Of a stretch of 64,000 nucleotides of DNA, positions 9,471 through 21,723 are shown one piece after another; the first letter of the stretch is position 1; the number at the start of each line of letters is the position of its first letter. This DNA is from CAWHQZ01 sp963831645. GTDB taxonomy: Bacteria; Pseudomonadota; Alphaproteobacteria; Rhizobiales; Aestuariivirgaceae. The position numbers were made by a program, and so were the translations under genes. The stretch covers positions 186,001 to 250,000 of the forward strand of contig CAWHQZ010000006.1 of assembly GCA_963831645.1 (NCBI GenBank), read 5' to 3'. The notes beneath the pieces are model-generated. The model was not told the DNA's origin, did not search any database, and saw only the letters and a list, made by a program, of their open reading frames with translations.

Positions 9471-11087
9471 ATGAAACGGAAGTTAGTTGTCGCCACGGTC
9501 GCAATGTTCGCGGCCGGGCTTTCGCCATCTTGGGCTGAAACCCCGAAGCAGGGGGGCGCTGGGGTGATCACCTTCAGCAACGATCTGACCACGCTCGATC
9601 CTCAGGTCGGCTACGACTGGCAGAACTGGTCGGTGATCAAATCGATTTTCGACGGGCTCATGGACTACAAGCCCGGAACGACCGAGCTCGAGCCTGACCT
9701 GGCGGAGAGCTATTCCGTTTCCGACGACGGCAAGACCTACACCTTCAAACTGCGCGATGGGCTGAAATTCCACAACGGCCGTGCCGTCACTGCGGCGGAT
9801 GTGAAGTATTCCATCGAACGCTCCGTCAACCCGGCCACCCAGAGCCCGGGCGGCGGCTATTTCAGCGCCATCGCCGGCTATGACGACATGGTCGGCGGCA
9901 AAGCTACCGAACTCTCCGGCATAGCGGCGCCCGATGACAAGACGGTGGTGATCACTTTGACTCGCCCCGACGCGACCTTTCTCCACCTTATGGCGATCAA
10001 CTTCGCCTACGTCGTGCCGAAGGAAGAGGTCGAGAAGGCGGGTGCGGACTGGGGAAAGAAGCCGGTCGGCACCGGAGCCTTCAAGTTCGTGGAATGGGCG
10101 CCCGGACAGCGGCTGACGCTCGAGCGCAACAAGGACTACTTCCGCCAGGGCGTGCCCTACCTCGACAAGCTCACCTTCGAATTCGGGCAGGACCCGACGG
10201 TTGCCGTTCTCAAGCTCAAGAACGGCGAGATCGACATCGTCGGTGATGGGATACCGCCGGCCCAGTTCGCCGAAATCATGGCCGACGCCGCCAACAAGGA
10301 GTTGGTGGCGGTAGGTGAGCAGCTTCATACCGGTTACGTGACCATGAACGTGACTGCCCCGCCCTTCGACAACGTGAAGGTCCGTCAGGCCGTCAACATG
10401 GCCATCGACAAGGAGCGCATAACGCGCATGATCAACAACCGCGGCAAACCCGCGAGTCAGGCCCTGCCGCCCGCCATGCCGGGCTACAACACGGAACAGA
10501 AGGGCTACGCATTCGACCCCGAGGGTGCAAAGAAGCTGCTGGCGGAGGCAGGCCACCCGGACGGTTTCGCCACGGAAATCTATGCGATGAACGTCGATCC
10601 CAATCCACGCATCGCCCAGTCGATCCAGCAGGACCTCGCTGCAGTCGGCATCAAAGCCGAGATCAAGGCCCTCGCTCAGGCCGAAGTGATTTCCGCGGGC
10701 GGTTCCGGGAAGGCGCCGATGATCTGGTCGGGCGGCATGGCATGGATCGCGGATTTTCCGGATCCGGCCAATTTCTACTACGGCATCCTCGGCTGCGCCG
10801 GGGCGGTCGAAGGCGGCTGGAACTGGTCGAAGTACTGCAACAAGGAGCTCGACGCCAAGGCAGAGAAGGCCGATGCGATGGTCAAGGCGGACGAGACCGC
10901 CGCACGGGTGGCGGAATGGAAAGGTGTGTTCGACGAGGTACTGAAAGACGCGCCGTGGGCTCCGGTGTTCAACGAAAAGAGATTCACCTATCATTCGGCC
11001 AGGCTCGGTGGCGATCCATCGCTATTTACCGATCCGATCCACATTCCGGTGAACTACGACTACATCTACGCCAAGGACGCGCAGTAG
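9471..11087 (+). CDS. ABC transporter substrate-binding protein, family 5
   Basis: A 538-residue periplasmic solute-binding protein of the SBP_bac_5 family. ATG 9471 lies behind GGGAGGA and opens a Sec signal peptide (basic start, hydrophobic core, cleavage near PSWA-ET). Downstream are DLTTLDPQVGYDW, LEPDLAESYSVSDDG and FKLRDGLKFHNGR, the family signature. The LGCAGAVEGGWNWSKYCNKE segment is typical of the C-terminal lobe. It delivers the ligand to the two permeases. The ligand could be a peptide, amide or another small polar compound; the amidase gene directly downstream favours an amide-bearing substrate, but that is inference. Confidence 0.9.
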   Translation: MKRKLVVATVAMFAAGLSPSWAETPKQGGAGVITFSNDLTTLDPQVGYDWQNWSVIKSIFDGLMDYKPGTTELEPDLAESYSVSDDGKTYTFKLRDGLKFHNGRAVTAADVKYSIERSVNPATQSPGGGYFSAIAGYDDMVGGKATELSGIAAPDDKTVVITLTRPDATFLHLMAINFAYVVPKEEVEKAGADWGKKPVGTGAFKFVEWAPGQRLTLERNKDYFRQGVPYLDKLTFEFGQDPTVAVLKLKNGEIDIVGDGIPPAQFAEIMADAANKELVAVGEQLHTGYVTMNVTAPPFDNVKVRQAVNMAIDKERITRMINNRGKPASQALPPAMPGYNTEQKGYAFDPEGAKKLLAEAGHPDGFATEIYAMNVDPNPRIAQSIQQDLAAVGIKAEIKALAQAEVISAGGSGKAPMIWSGGMAWIADFPDPANFYYGILGCAGAVEGGWNWSKYCNKELDAKAEKADAMVKADETAARVAEWKGVFDEVLKDAPWAPVFNEKRFTYHSARLGGDPSLFTDPIHIPVNYDYIYAKDAQ

Positions 11088-11099
11088 CGCTGAAACTGA

Positions 11100-11124
11100 A
11101 CCCTCTCCCCTCCGGGGAGAGGGT
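11100..11124. repeat. Perfect 11-bp inverted repeat between binding-protein and amidase genes
   Basis: ACCCTCTCCCC and its exact complement GGGGAGAGGGT are separated by three bases. The hairpin is very stable but has no T-run, so it is not a classical terminator. It lies 12 bases after the binding-protein stop and 11 bases before the amidase start, where it could protect the upstream mRNA from 3' decay or hide the downstream start. It resembles the short palindromic intergenic repeats of many rhizobial genomes. Confidence 0.7.
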
Positions 11125-11135
11125 CTAAGGATTCC

Positions 11136-12071
11136 GTGCACAAACATACGATCCACGACCACCAGTGTCATTTCGGCTGGGACAACAGCAACCAGCCGGT
11201 CGCCAGGGTCTCTCCCGGCGAGACGGTCGAGTTTCATCCCCTCGACTCTTCGGGCGGCCAGCTGACCACAAAGTCGACGGTGGCCGATATCGCCGGCCTC
11301 GACTTCGCCAAGGTCAACCCGGTTGCCGGACCGGTGTACGTCGAGGGCGCCGAACCTGGTGATGCGATCAAGGTGACGCTTCTGTCGTTCACTCCTTCAG
11401 GCTGGGGCTGGACGGCCAACATCCCCGGCTTCGGATTGCTAGCCGACCAGTTCACTGAGCCTGCGCTGCACATCTGGAAGTATGACGCGGCGACTCTGGC
11501 GCCCGCGATGTACGGGCCGGGGGGCCGGGTGCCGCTCAAACCATTCTGCGGCACCATCGGGCTGGCGCCTGCGGAGCCGGGTCAGCATTCGATCGTGCCG
11601 CCGCGCCGCATGGGCGGCAACATGGACATTCGCGATCTGGCCGCCGGCGCCATCCTCTATCTTCCCGTCGAGGTGAAAGGTGGTCTGTTCAGCGTCGGCG
11701 ATACCCATGCCACGCAAGGGGACGGCGAGGTCTGCGGCACCGCGATCGAGAGCCCCTGTTCACTCACCGCCAGGTTCGAGCTCGAAAAGAATGCCAACCT
11801 GCCCTTCCCGCGCTTTACCACGCCCGGTCCGGTAGCCCGCCACTTCGACGGCAAGGGTTATGAAGCCACCACCGGCATCGCGCCCGACCTGATGGCAGCG
11901 GTGAAGGCAGCGGTCAGCGGCATGATCGATCTTCTCACGCGGCGCCACAAGATGAGCGCGGTGGAGGCGTACATGCTGTGCTCGGTGTGCGGCGATCTGC
12001 GCGTCAGCGAAGTCGTCGACATTCCGAACTGGGTGGTCTCGTTCTACTTTCCCCGCATCGTCTTTGAATGA
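11136..12071 (+). CDS. Acetamidase/formamidase family protein
   Basis: A 311-residue member of the FmdA_AmdA family, which hydrolyses short amides such as formamide or acetamide to the acid and ammonia. The family motifs VSPGETVEFHPLD, PGDAIKVTLL, CGTIGLAP, RRMGGNMDIRDLAAG and GDTHATQGDGEVCG are all visible, the last containing likely metal-binding His and Asp residues. It starts at GTG 11136. It lies inside the transporter operon, between binding protein and ATPase, and its end overlaps the ATPase start by four bases (ATGA). A cytoplasmic role in processing the imported compound is likely. Confidence 0.9.
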   Translation: MHKHTIHDHQCHFGWDNSNQPVARVSPGETVEFHPLDSSGGQLTTKSTVADIAGLDFAKVNPVAGPVYVEGAEPGDAIKVTLLSFTPSGWGWTANIPGFGLLADQFTEPALHIWKYDAATLAPAMYGPGGRVPLKPFCGTIGLAPAEPGQHSIVPPRRMGGNMDIRDLAAGAILYLPVEVKGGLFSVGDTHATQGDGEVCGTAIESPCSLTARFELEKNANLPFPRFTTPGPVARHFDGKGYEATTGIAPDLMAAVKAAVSGMIDLLTRRHKMSAVEAYMLCSVCGDLRVSEVVDIPNWVVSFYFPRIVFE

Positions 12072-13043
12072 ACGGGGAGCCGCTTCTTTCGATCGAAAAC
12101 CTCACCGCCGGATTTTCGACCGATGACGGCTACGTGCGGGTGATCGAGAATGTTTCCTTTACGCTTGCGCCACGGCTCGACCCTGGGCATCGTGGGCGAG
12201 TCGGGATCGGGCAAGAGCGTCACGGCGCAGAGTATCATGCGCATCCTCCCCTCGCCGCCGGCGCGGCTCGAACAGGGACGCATCTTGTTCGAAGGTGTCG
12301 ACCTGGCGAGCCTGTCGGAGCCGGCGATGCGCAAACTGCGCGGCGACCGGCTGGCGATGATCTTCCAGGAGCCCATGACGAGCCTCAATCCGACCATGAC
12401 CGTCGGCGCGCAAATCTCCGAGGCGCTCGAACTGCATCGCCGCGTCGGCAAGAAAGATTCCCGCCAGAGGGTGCTCGAGATGTTGCGCCAGGTCGGCATC
12501 GGAGCCCCTGACCGGCGGGTCCGGCAATACCCGCACCAGCTCTCCGGCGGCTTGCGCCAGCGCGTCATGATCGCCATGGCCCTGGTGTGCGGGCCGAAGC
12601 TTCTCATCGCCGATGAGCCGACGACGGCGCTCGACGTGACCATACAGGCGCAGATTCTGGCGCTCCTGGCGAACCTGCAGCGCGAGCTCGGTCTCGCCAT
12701 CCTGCTCATAACCCACGATCTCAATGTCATCGCCGAGGTCGCGCGCGATGTCGTGGTGATGTACGCCGGCCGCATCGTCGAGAGCGGTCCCACCGCCGGT
12801 GTTCTCGCGCGCCCCCGCCATCCCTATACGGCGGGTCTCATCGGCTCTTCGCCGCGCCGTGCCCGCAAGGGAGAGAAATTGCAGGCGATCCCCGGGCTCG
12901 TACCGCCGCCCGGCCGGCGCCATACCGGCTGCAGCTTTGCCGACCGGTGCATTCGGGTCGAGGAACGTTGCCGCGTGGAAAGCCCGGCGCTCGAAGCGCT
13001 GGGAGATCATCGCCGGGCCGCCTGCTGGAATCCCGTGCCGTGA
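12068..13043 (+). pseudogene. Peptide-type ABC transporter ATP-binding protein (DppD-like), frameshifted
   Basis: The N-terminus (LLSIENLTAGFSTDDGYVRVIENVSFTL) reads in one frame from ATG 12068. Walker A (GESGSGKS) and everything after read in the next frame. The break is at GCG CCA CGG near 12170–12174. Removing A12172 gives Ala-Pro-Gly-Ser-Thr-Leu-Gly, exactly the sequence expected before Walker A. Downstream are Q-loop FQEPMTSLNP, signature LSGGLRQRV, Walker B LLIADEPTTALD and the C-terminal oligopeptide-transporter domain with its Cys residues. Without the extra base the protein would be about 324 residues. It overlaps the next ATPase start (GTGA). This is a sequence error or a recent mutation disabling the importer. 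Confidence 0.85.
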
Positions 13044-13984
13044 TTCCGCTTCTGGAGGCCCGCGATCTCGCCAAGCGCTACCGGTCGCACGACGGCAAGG
13101 GCTCCGTGCGGGCCGTCGACGGAGTCAGCATCACGGTCGGCCGGGGCGAGACCCTCGGCATCGTCGGGGAATCGGGCAGCGGAAAATCCACCCTCGGCAG
13201 GTTGCTGCTGCGCCTGATCGATCCCGACCTGGGAGGTGTCCGATTTGCCGGCGACGACCTGATGTCGCTCAACCGCGAGTGCCTGCGGCTGCGCCGCCGC
13301 GACATGCAGATGGTATTCCAGGACCCATACGCCTCGCTCGATCCGCGCATGACGGTCAGGAAAATCGTCGCCGAGCCGCTCGACATTCACGGCATCGGCA
13401 CCAAACAGGAGCGCGTTCGCCGAGTTGCGCAACTGCTCGATCTCGTCGGTCTGGATCCCGCGGCCGCGTCGCGTTATCCGCATGAGTTCTCCGGCGGCCA
13501 GCGGCAACGGATCGGCATTGCCCGCGCCATCGCGCTCGAGCCCAAGCTCGTCGTGCTCGACGAACCGGTCTCGGCGCTCGACGTGTCCATACAGTCACAG
13601 ATTCTGAACCTGCTGGCGGATCTCAAAGCCCGGCTCGGTCTCGCCTACATCCTCATTTCGCACGATCTCTCGGTGATCGCGCACATGTGCGACCGGGTGG
13701 CGGTGATGTATCTCGGACGCATCGTCGAAATGGGCCCGAGCGAGGACGTGTTCGCCAGTCCCCGCCACCCCTATACGCAGGCGCTGCTGTCGGCGATGCC
13801 GGGACGCGATGAGAACGGCAGAAAGCCACGCATCGTGCTCGCCGGCGAACCGCCCAACCCCGAAGAGGTGCCGCTGGGCTGCCGGTTTCACCCGCGCTGC
13901 CCCAAGGTATTTTCGCCCTGTGCTGTCAACGATCCCGAGATGCGAACCGTCGGTCGGCAACAGGTGACCTGTCACCTTTATTGA
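13040..13984 (+). CDS. Peptide-type ABC transporter ATP-binding protein (DppF-like)
   Basis: The second ATPase of the importer, 314 residues from GTG 13040, which overlaps the stop of the preceding gene. Walker A GESGSGKS, the Q-loop FQDPYASLDPRMTV, signature SGGQRQRIGIARA, Walker B KLVVLDEPVSALD and the H-loop SHDLSVIAHM are intact. The C-terminal oligopeptide/dipeptide domain ends with the paired Cys residues of GCRFHPRCPKVF. A longer reading would start at 12947 but lies inside the DppD-like gene. A hairpin terminator follows 17 bases after the stop. Confidence 0.9.
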   Translation: MIPLLEARDLAKRYRSHDGKGSVRAVDGVSITVGRGETLGIVGESGSGKSTLGRLLLRLIDPDLGGVRFAGDDLMSLNRECLRLRRRDMQMVFQDPYASLDPRMTVRKIVAEPLDIHGIGTKQERVRRVAQLLDLVGLDPAAASRYPHEFSGGQRQRIGIARAIALEPKLVVLDEPVSALDVSIQSQILNLLADLKARLGLAYILISHDLSVIAHMCDRVAVMYLGRIVEMGPSEDVFASPRHPYTQALLSAMPGRDENGRKPRIVLAGEPPNPEEVPLGCRFHPRCPKVFSPCAVNDPEMRTVGRQQVTCHLY

Positions 13985-14000
13985 GAGGTGCGGATAAGCG

Positions 14001-14032
14001 AAGCCCGCCGATGGTTTCCCAGCGGCGGGCTT
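14001..14032. terminator. Hairpin terminator shared by ABC operon and rRNA operon
   Basis: AAGCCCGCCG (14001–14010) pairs perfectly with CGGCGGGCTT (14023–14032) across a 12-base loop. It sits between two convergent transcription units, the ABC transporter on the plus strand and the rRNA operon on the minus strand. The T-runs on both sides are short (three or four bases). It is the only strong hairpin in this gap. Confidence 0.7.
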
Positions 14033-14078
14033 TGGCGATCTTTGTGAATGAAGGGGGTGTCCCTCTGTTCTCGGCAGG

Positions 14079-14193
14079 CCTGGCAACGACCTACTCTTCC
14101 GCGTCTTAAGACGAAGTACCATCGGCTCTGAGGCGTTTAACGACCGAGTTCGGGATGGGATCGGGTTCGGACACCTCGACATAGCCACCAGGC
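14079..14193 (-). rRNA. rrf: 5S ribosomal RNA
   Basis: The minus strand reads the alphaproteobacterial 5S sequence, with CTGGTGGCTATG at the 5' end, CCCGATCCCATCCCGAACTCGG in the middle (positions about 14145–14167) and a closing GAGTAGGTCG...CCAGGC. The ends pair with each other. It is the last gene of the rRNA operon; no tRNA-fMet follows it, unlike in many rhizobial operons. Ends are accurate to a few bases. Confidence 0.93.
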
Positions 14194-14249
14194 CAGCGAA
14201 GAACAGAGTTTGAATGAACTGGTTTTCAGGATGCGCATTGCAAATGAGA

Positions 14250-16994
<2,745 letters not shown>

Positions 16995-17268
16995 TCTCAT
17001 TAACAATGCTCACCCTGTGCGCCCGCGGACCTGAGATTTTCTCGGCATTGGTCCGTAGACGGATGAACATTTTGAAAAGACCAGTTCATTCTGGACTTGT
17101 CCCGGCCGAGGGTGCGGTCAGGCACCCTAAGTGCCCCGGTGAGGGGCAAGTGCGCGTAGCCCGCACACTTCGAGACAAATCCCTTCTTCACAATGTCAAT
17201 GAGCGTCATCTTCGCCTTGCGTTGGCAGGCGCGTTGCTCAAGGGGTCGCTGACGGCACAAGCCGGGTT

Positions 17269-17344
<76 letters not shown>

Positions 17345-17436
17345 CGCCGGGATTTTGCCCGCCGCCGCCTCCTGGAGGTGGTCCGGCTGGCTCGCCGGCG
17401 TCTCCGTTCCCAGTGACCCGCCGACACCGAAGTGAG

Positions 17437-17513
17437 TGGTGGGCCTGGGAAGAGTTGAACTTCCGACCTCACGCTTATCAAGCGCGCGCTCTAACCAACT
17501 GAGCTACAAGCCC
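17437..17513 (-). tRNA. tRNA-Ile(GAT)
   Basis: A 77-base tRNA on the minus strand. Its acceptor GGGCTTG pairs with the 3' strand CAGGCCC ahead of ACCA, the D-arm is AGCTCAGTTGGTTAGAGC, the anticodon loop TTGATAA holds GAT, and the CCA end is encoded. It is the first tRNA of the 16S–23S spacer, about 150 bases after the 16S 3' end. Confidence 0.96.
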
Positions 17514-17655
17514 AATAAGCTGCCCTTTGCCGGCTCATGCGACCCGAAAGAAAGAGAAGCGAAGGCGGCGCCATCCCGCCAAAACGGACCCTGACCTGGG
17601 TCCTTGTGTTCTACGACGAACCGATAGGCGGGCAAAAGCGCCGGCCTGAAGGTTC

Positions 17656-19150
<1,495 letters not shown>

Positions 19151-19495
19151 TTGAAGAACTGTGCTCCCCGGTGCCTTGACACCGGAGTGTCGCTGCGCAT
19201 TGACGAGAACCAAGCATTTTTCGACGTTGCCGTCGAAGCTTGGCTTCATGAAACACAGAGACGTAGCGTTCTGTTTGTTCGTAGTTGCCCACGAACCGCC
19301 AGGACGACGCCGCCTGCGTTTCTCTTTCTTTCCTGTACAATTTCAAAGAGCCGGAAGGACGCTGCCTCCCTGCTACCGAAGCCGACAAAATTTCACCGGT
19401 CCCATTGACTGGCACCGGCTGATTTGCCGATCGCTCTCGGAAGCACGCTCAGGGGTCTGCGCTAACAGGCAGCACAAGGCCTCTGAATGCGGCGA
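19151..19495 (-). other. rRNA operon leader
   Basis: About 340 bases lie between the proximal rrn promoter and the 16S 5' end, with no convincing gene on either strand. A short hairpin (CCGGTG/CACCGG, 19168–19185) lies just upstream of 16S and may take part in processing. Small ORFs crossing the region have no coding character. Confidence 0.6.
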
Positions 19496-19525
19496 TTTAT
19501 ATGCCCCTCGATGCGCGAAAGTCAA
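19496..19525 (-). promoter_or_regulatory. rRNA operon promoter, proximal
   Basis: On the minus strand TTGACT (19520–19525) and TATAAA (19496–19501) are separated by 18 bases, a near-consensus housekeeping sigma promoter. It would start transcription near 19488, about 340 bases before 16S. Confidence 0.75.
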
Positions 19526-19606
19526 TAAGGACGATGCGGAAAATTTACCATCCGCTCGACGGCAGGAATTCCGGCGGCAGTCCCGCGTTTCGGCCCGTCA
19601 GCCCAA

Positions 19607-19635
19607 ATTATGCCGCAAGGTTAAGGGTTCATCAA
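19607..19635 (-). promoter_or_regulatory. Candidate distal rRNA operon promoter
   Basis: On the minus strand TTGATG (19630–19635) and CATAAT (19607–19612) are 17 bases apart, about 110 bases upstream of the proximal promoter. Tandem promoters are usual for rRNA operons. This one is supported only by matching hexamers and spacing. Confidence 0.5.
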
Positions 19636-19923
19636 CTTTCGTGGGGAAAGAATGACCAGCCCGCTTTGGCCGTTCGCCGATTGTCAAGCTCGCTGGCGAT
19701 GGCGAGGTTCTGCTGAGCGGGCGGTAATCCAGTTGACTTGCTCGTCGCTGAAATGCAAATTTGGATCGGGTCTGCTCGGGGGTCGGGTTGTCGCAGAAGG
19801 GGTGGGTGCAACCTCAGGAATTGGGTAGGCGCCCGCCAGGGTACAAAGGGACATGCCGCCGGCTGCAGACCGTGCGGTGTTGGCGGTGCATGGGCAGGTA
19901 CCGTCGTTGCGAGGGGATGATCG

Positions 19924-21723
19924 TTGCGCGACCGCACCAGACGAGATGATGGCCGCAGGGTGACTGCCGCGGTCAAGGCGATCCACATCGAAGAGCTGGA
20001 TGCCGATGCCAACAATCCGTTTGCCACCGATGAGCCCAGCAGCAACCGTTGGCTTCTAACCACCGGCGTCGCCGGAGTGGCCGGCGCCATCGTGATTGGC
20101 GGCACCACCCTTCTGGGTTTCCTCGGCAAAGAACACGGCGGCGACCAGGCTCTGGCCTCGGTCAACCCCGCCGACTTCTGGCAGCGCACAGAAGCGATCA
20201 TAAAGGGTGACTACAAAAGTGAAACTGCCGAGGCCGCCGCTGCCCTCAAGCCCTATGGCGAAGTTTCGGTCTCCTACAGGCCTGACGCCAATGAGCTCGT
20301 CGACAGGGTCGTGGTGATTCCTGCCCGCGAGCTTACGGGATCGATCGCCGCCCAGTACCCCAGCGTAAGCGCTGACGTTTTGCCGTATGGGGCGGGCGAT
20401 AAGACCATGGTTTTCGAGCAGAACGTGCAGATCGGTTCGCTCGATCCCACCAATGTCACCACCATCGCCAAGACACCCCCGCCCGAGCCCGTGGACGAGA
20501 CCATCGCACTCGGCAAGAACGAGACCCTGGCAGACAGATTGACCGCCCTGGGGGTCACGATCGAGTCGGCCCGCGCTCTGGCTCAGGCAATCGAGCCCGT
20601 CTACCCGCAACAAAGTCTCAAGGCCGGTCAGGTCTTCGAGGTCACGCTCGACAAGCACCAGGACTTCTACGGCAACGATGTGATCTTTCCGGTGCGTGTC
20701 GCCTTTTCTCCCGGACCCGAAGAGAACATCTTGGTCGAGTCCGATGAAGACGGCCGCTTCATCGCCCGCATCGACGGCGCCCGAGAGGGCACCCGATCCC
20801 GGTATGCGACCGAAGCACCGCAGTATCGCTCCAAGTCGAGAGTTGGTTCGAGCCTCTATACAACGGCCCTGGACGAGGGCGTTCCCGACTACATCATCAA
20901 CGAGATGATGCGGGTTTATGCCTTTGATGTCGACTTCCAGCGCCAGGTCCGGACCGGCGATGAATTCGAGGTGTTCTACGGCAACCCGATCACCGGCTCA
21001 TCCACGAAACGAAAAGTCCTGCTTTTCGCCTCACTCGAGTTCGCCGGCGGCAAGAAGGCCTACTATCGCTTTACCACTCCCGACGATGGCCATACCGACT
21101 ACTATGACGAAACCGGCCGCAGCGCCACCAAGGGTCTGCTGCGTACCCCCGTTTCCGGCGCCCGGCTGACTTCCGGCTTCGGCATGCGCAAGCACCCTCT
21201 TCTCGGGTATTCAAAGATGCACGCGGGCGTCGATTTCGGCGTGCCGCATGGTACGCCCATCAAGGCCGCCGGCTCCGGTCTCGTCGAGACGGCCGGACGC
21301 GGCGGTGCTTACGGAATCATGGCAAAAATCCAGCATTCGGGCGGTTACGGGACCCTCTATGCCCATATGAGCCGCCTCGCGGAAGGAATCCGGCCGGGAG
21401 TCAAAGTCAAACAGGGTCAGATCATCGGCTATGTCGGTTCCACCGGACGCTCTACCGGTCCGCATTTGCACTATGAGGTCCGCCTCAAGGATCGTCCCGT
21501 CAATCCAATGAAGGCGCGCGTGGCCGGCGGCCGTCAGCTCGAAGGCAAAATTCTCGAGACGTTCAAGAAGCACCAGACGAAGATCGTGGCAATGCTGAAG
21601 GACGCCCCCAAAGCCACCCAGCTCGCCCAGGAATCAGTAGAAGCTCCGCCGCCGCGCGAAGTGCTGTTCGCGCGCGGGCAGATGTGCCCTATGCGGCCTC
21701 TGCCTCGACCGTCCTGCCGTTGA
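19924..21723 (+). CDS. M23 family metallopeptidase (murein endopeptidase)
   Basis: A membrane-anchored LytM/M23 peptidase that probably cleaves peptidoglycan cross-links. One transmembrane helix lies at about residues 44–68, followed by a periplasmic region with a LysM/OapA-like stretch. The M23 domain is near the C-terminus, with zinc ligands in MHAGVDFG (His and Asp, about 433–437) and the HLH triad (about 514–516). The start chosen is TTG 19924, behind GAGGGG; GTG 19960 is possible. The last 12 codons run into the convergent clpB gene (35-base overlap), and that tail looks unconserved. Confidence 0.88.
   Translation: MRDRTRRDDGRRVTAAVKAIHIEELDADANNPFATDEPSSNRWLLTTGVAGVAGAIVIGGTTLLGFLGKEHGGDQALASVNPADFWQRTEAIIKGDYKSETAEAAAALKPYGEVSVSYRPDANELVDRVVVIPARELTGSIAAQYPSVSADVLPYGAGDKTMVFEQNVQIGSLDPTNVTTIAKTPPPEPVDETIALGKNETLADRLTALGVTIESARALAQAIEPVYPQQSLKAGQVFEVTLDKHQDFYGNDVIFPVRVAFSPGPEENILVESDEDGRFIARIDGAREGTRSRYATEAPQYRSKSRVGSSLYTTALDEGVPDYIINEMMRVYAFDVDFQRQVRTGDEFEVFYGNPITGSSTKRKVLLFASLEFAGGKKAYYRFTTPDDGHTDYYDETGRSATKGLLRTPVSGARLTSGFGMRKHPLLGYSKMHAGVDFGVPHGTPIKAAGSGLVETAGRGGAYGIMAKIQHSGGYGTLYAHMSRLAEGIRPGVKVKQGQIIGYVGSTGRSTGPHLHYEVRLKDRPVNPMKARVAGGRQLEGKILETFKKHQTKIVAMLKDAPKATQLAQESVEAPPPREVLFARGQMCPMRPLPRPSCR

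Noticed and set aside
14034..14078. tRNA-fMet after 5S rRNA
   Set aside because: Expected from other rhizobial operons, but no tRNA fold is present before the terminator.
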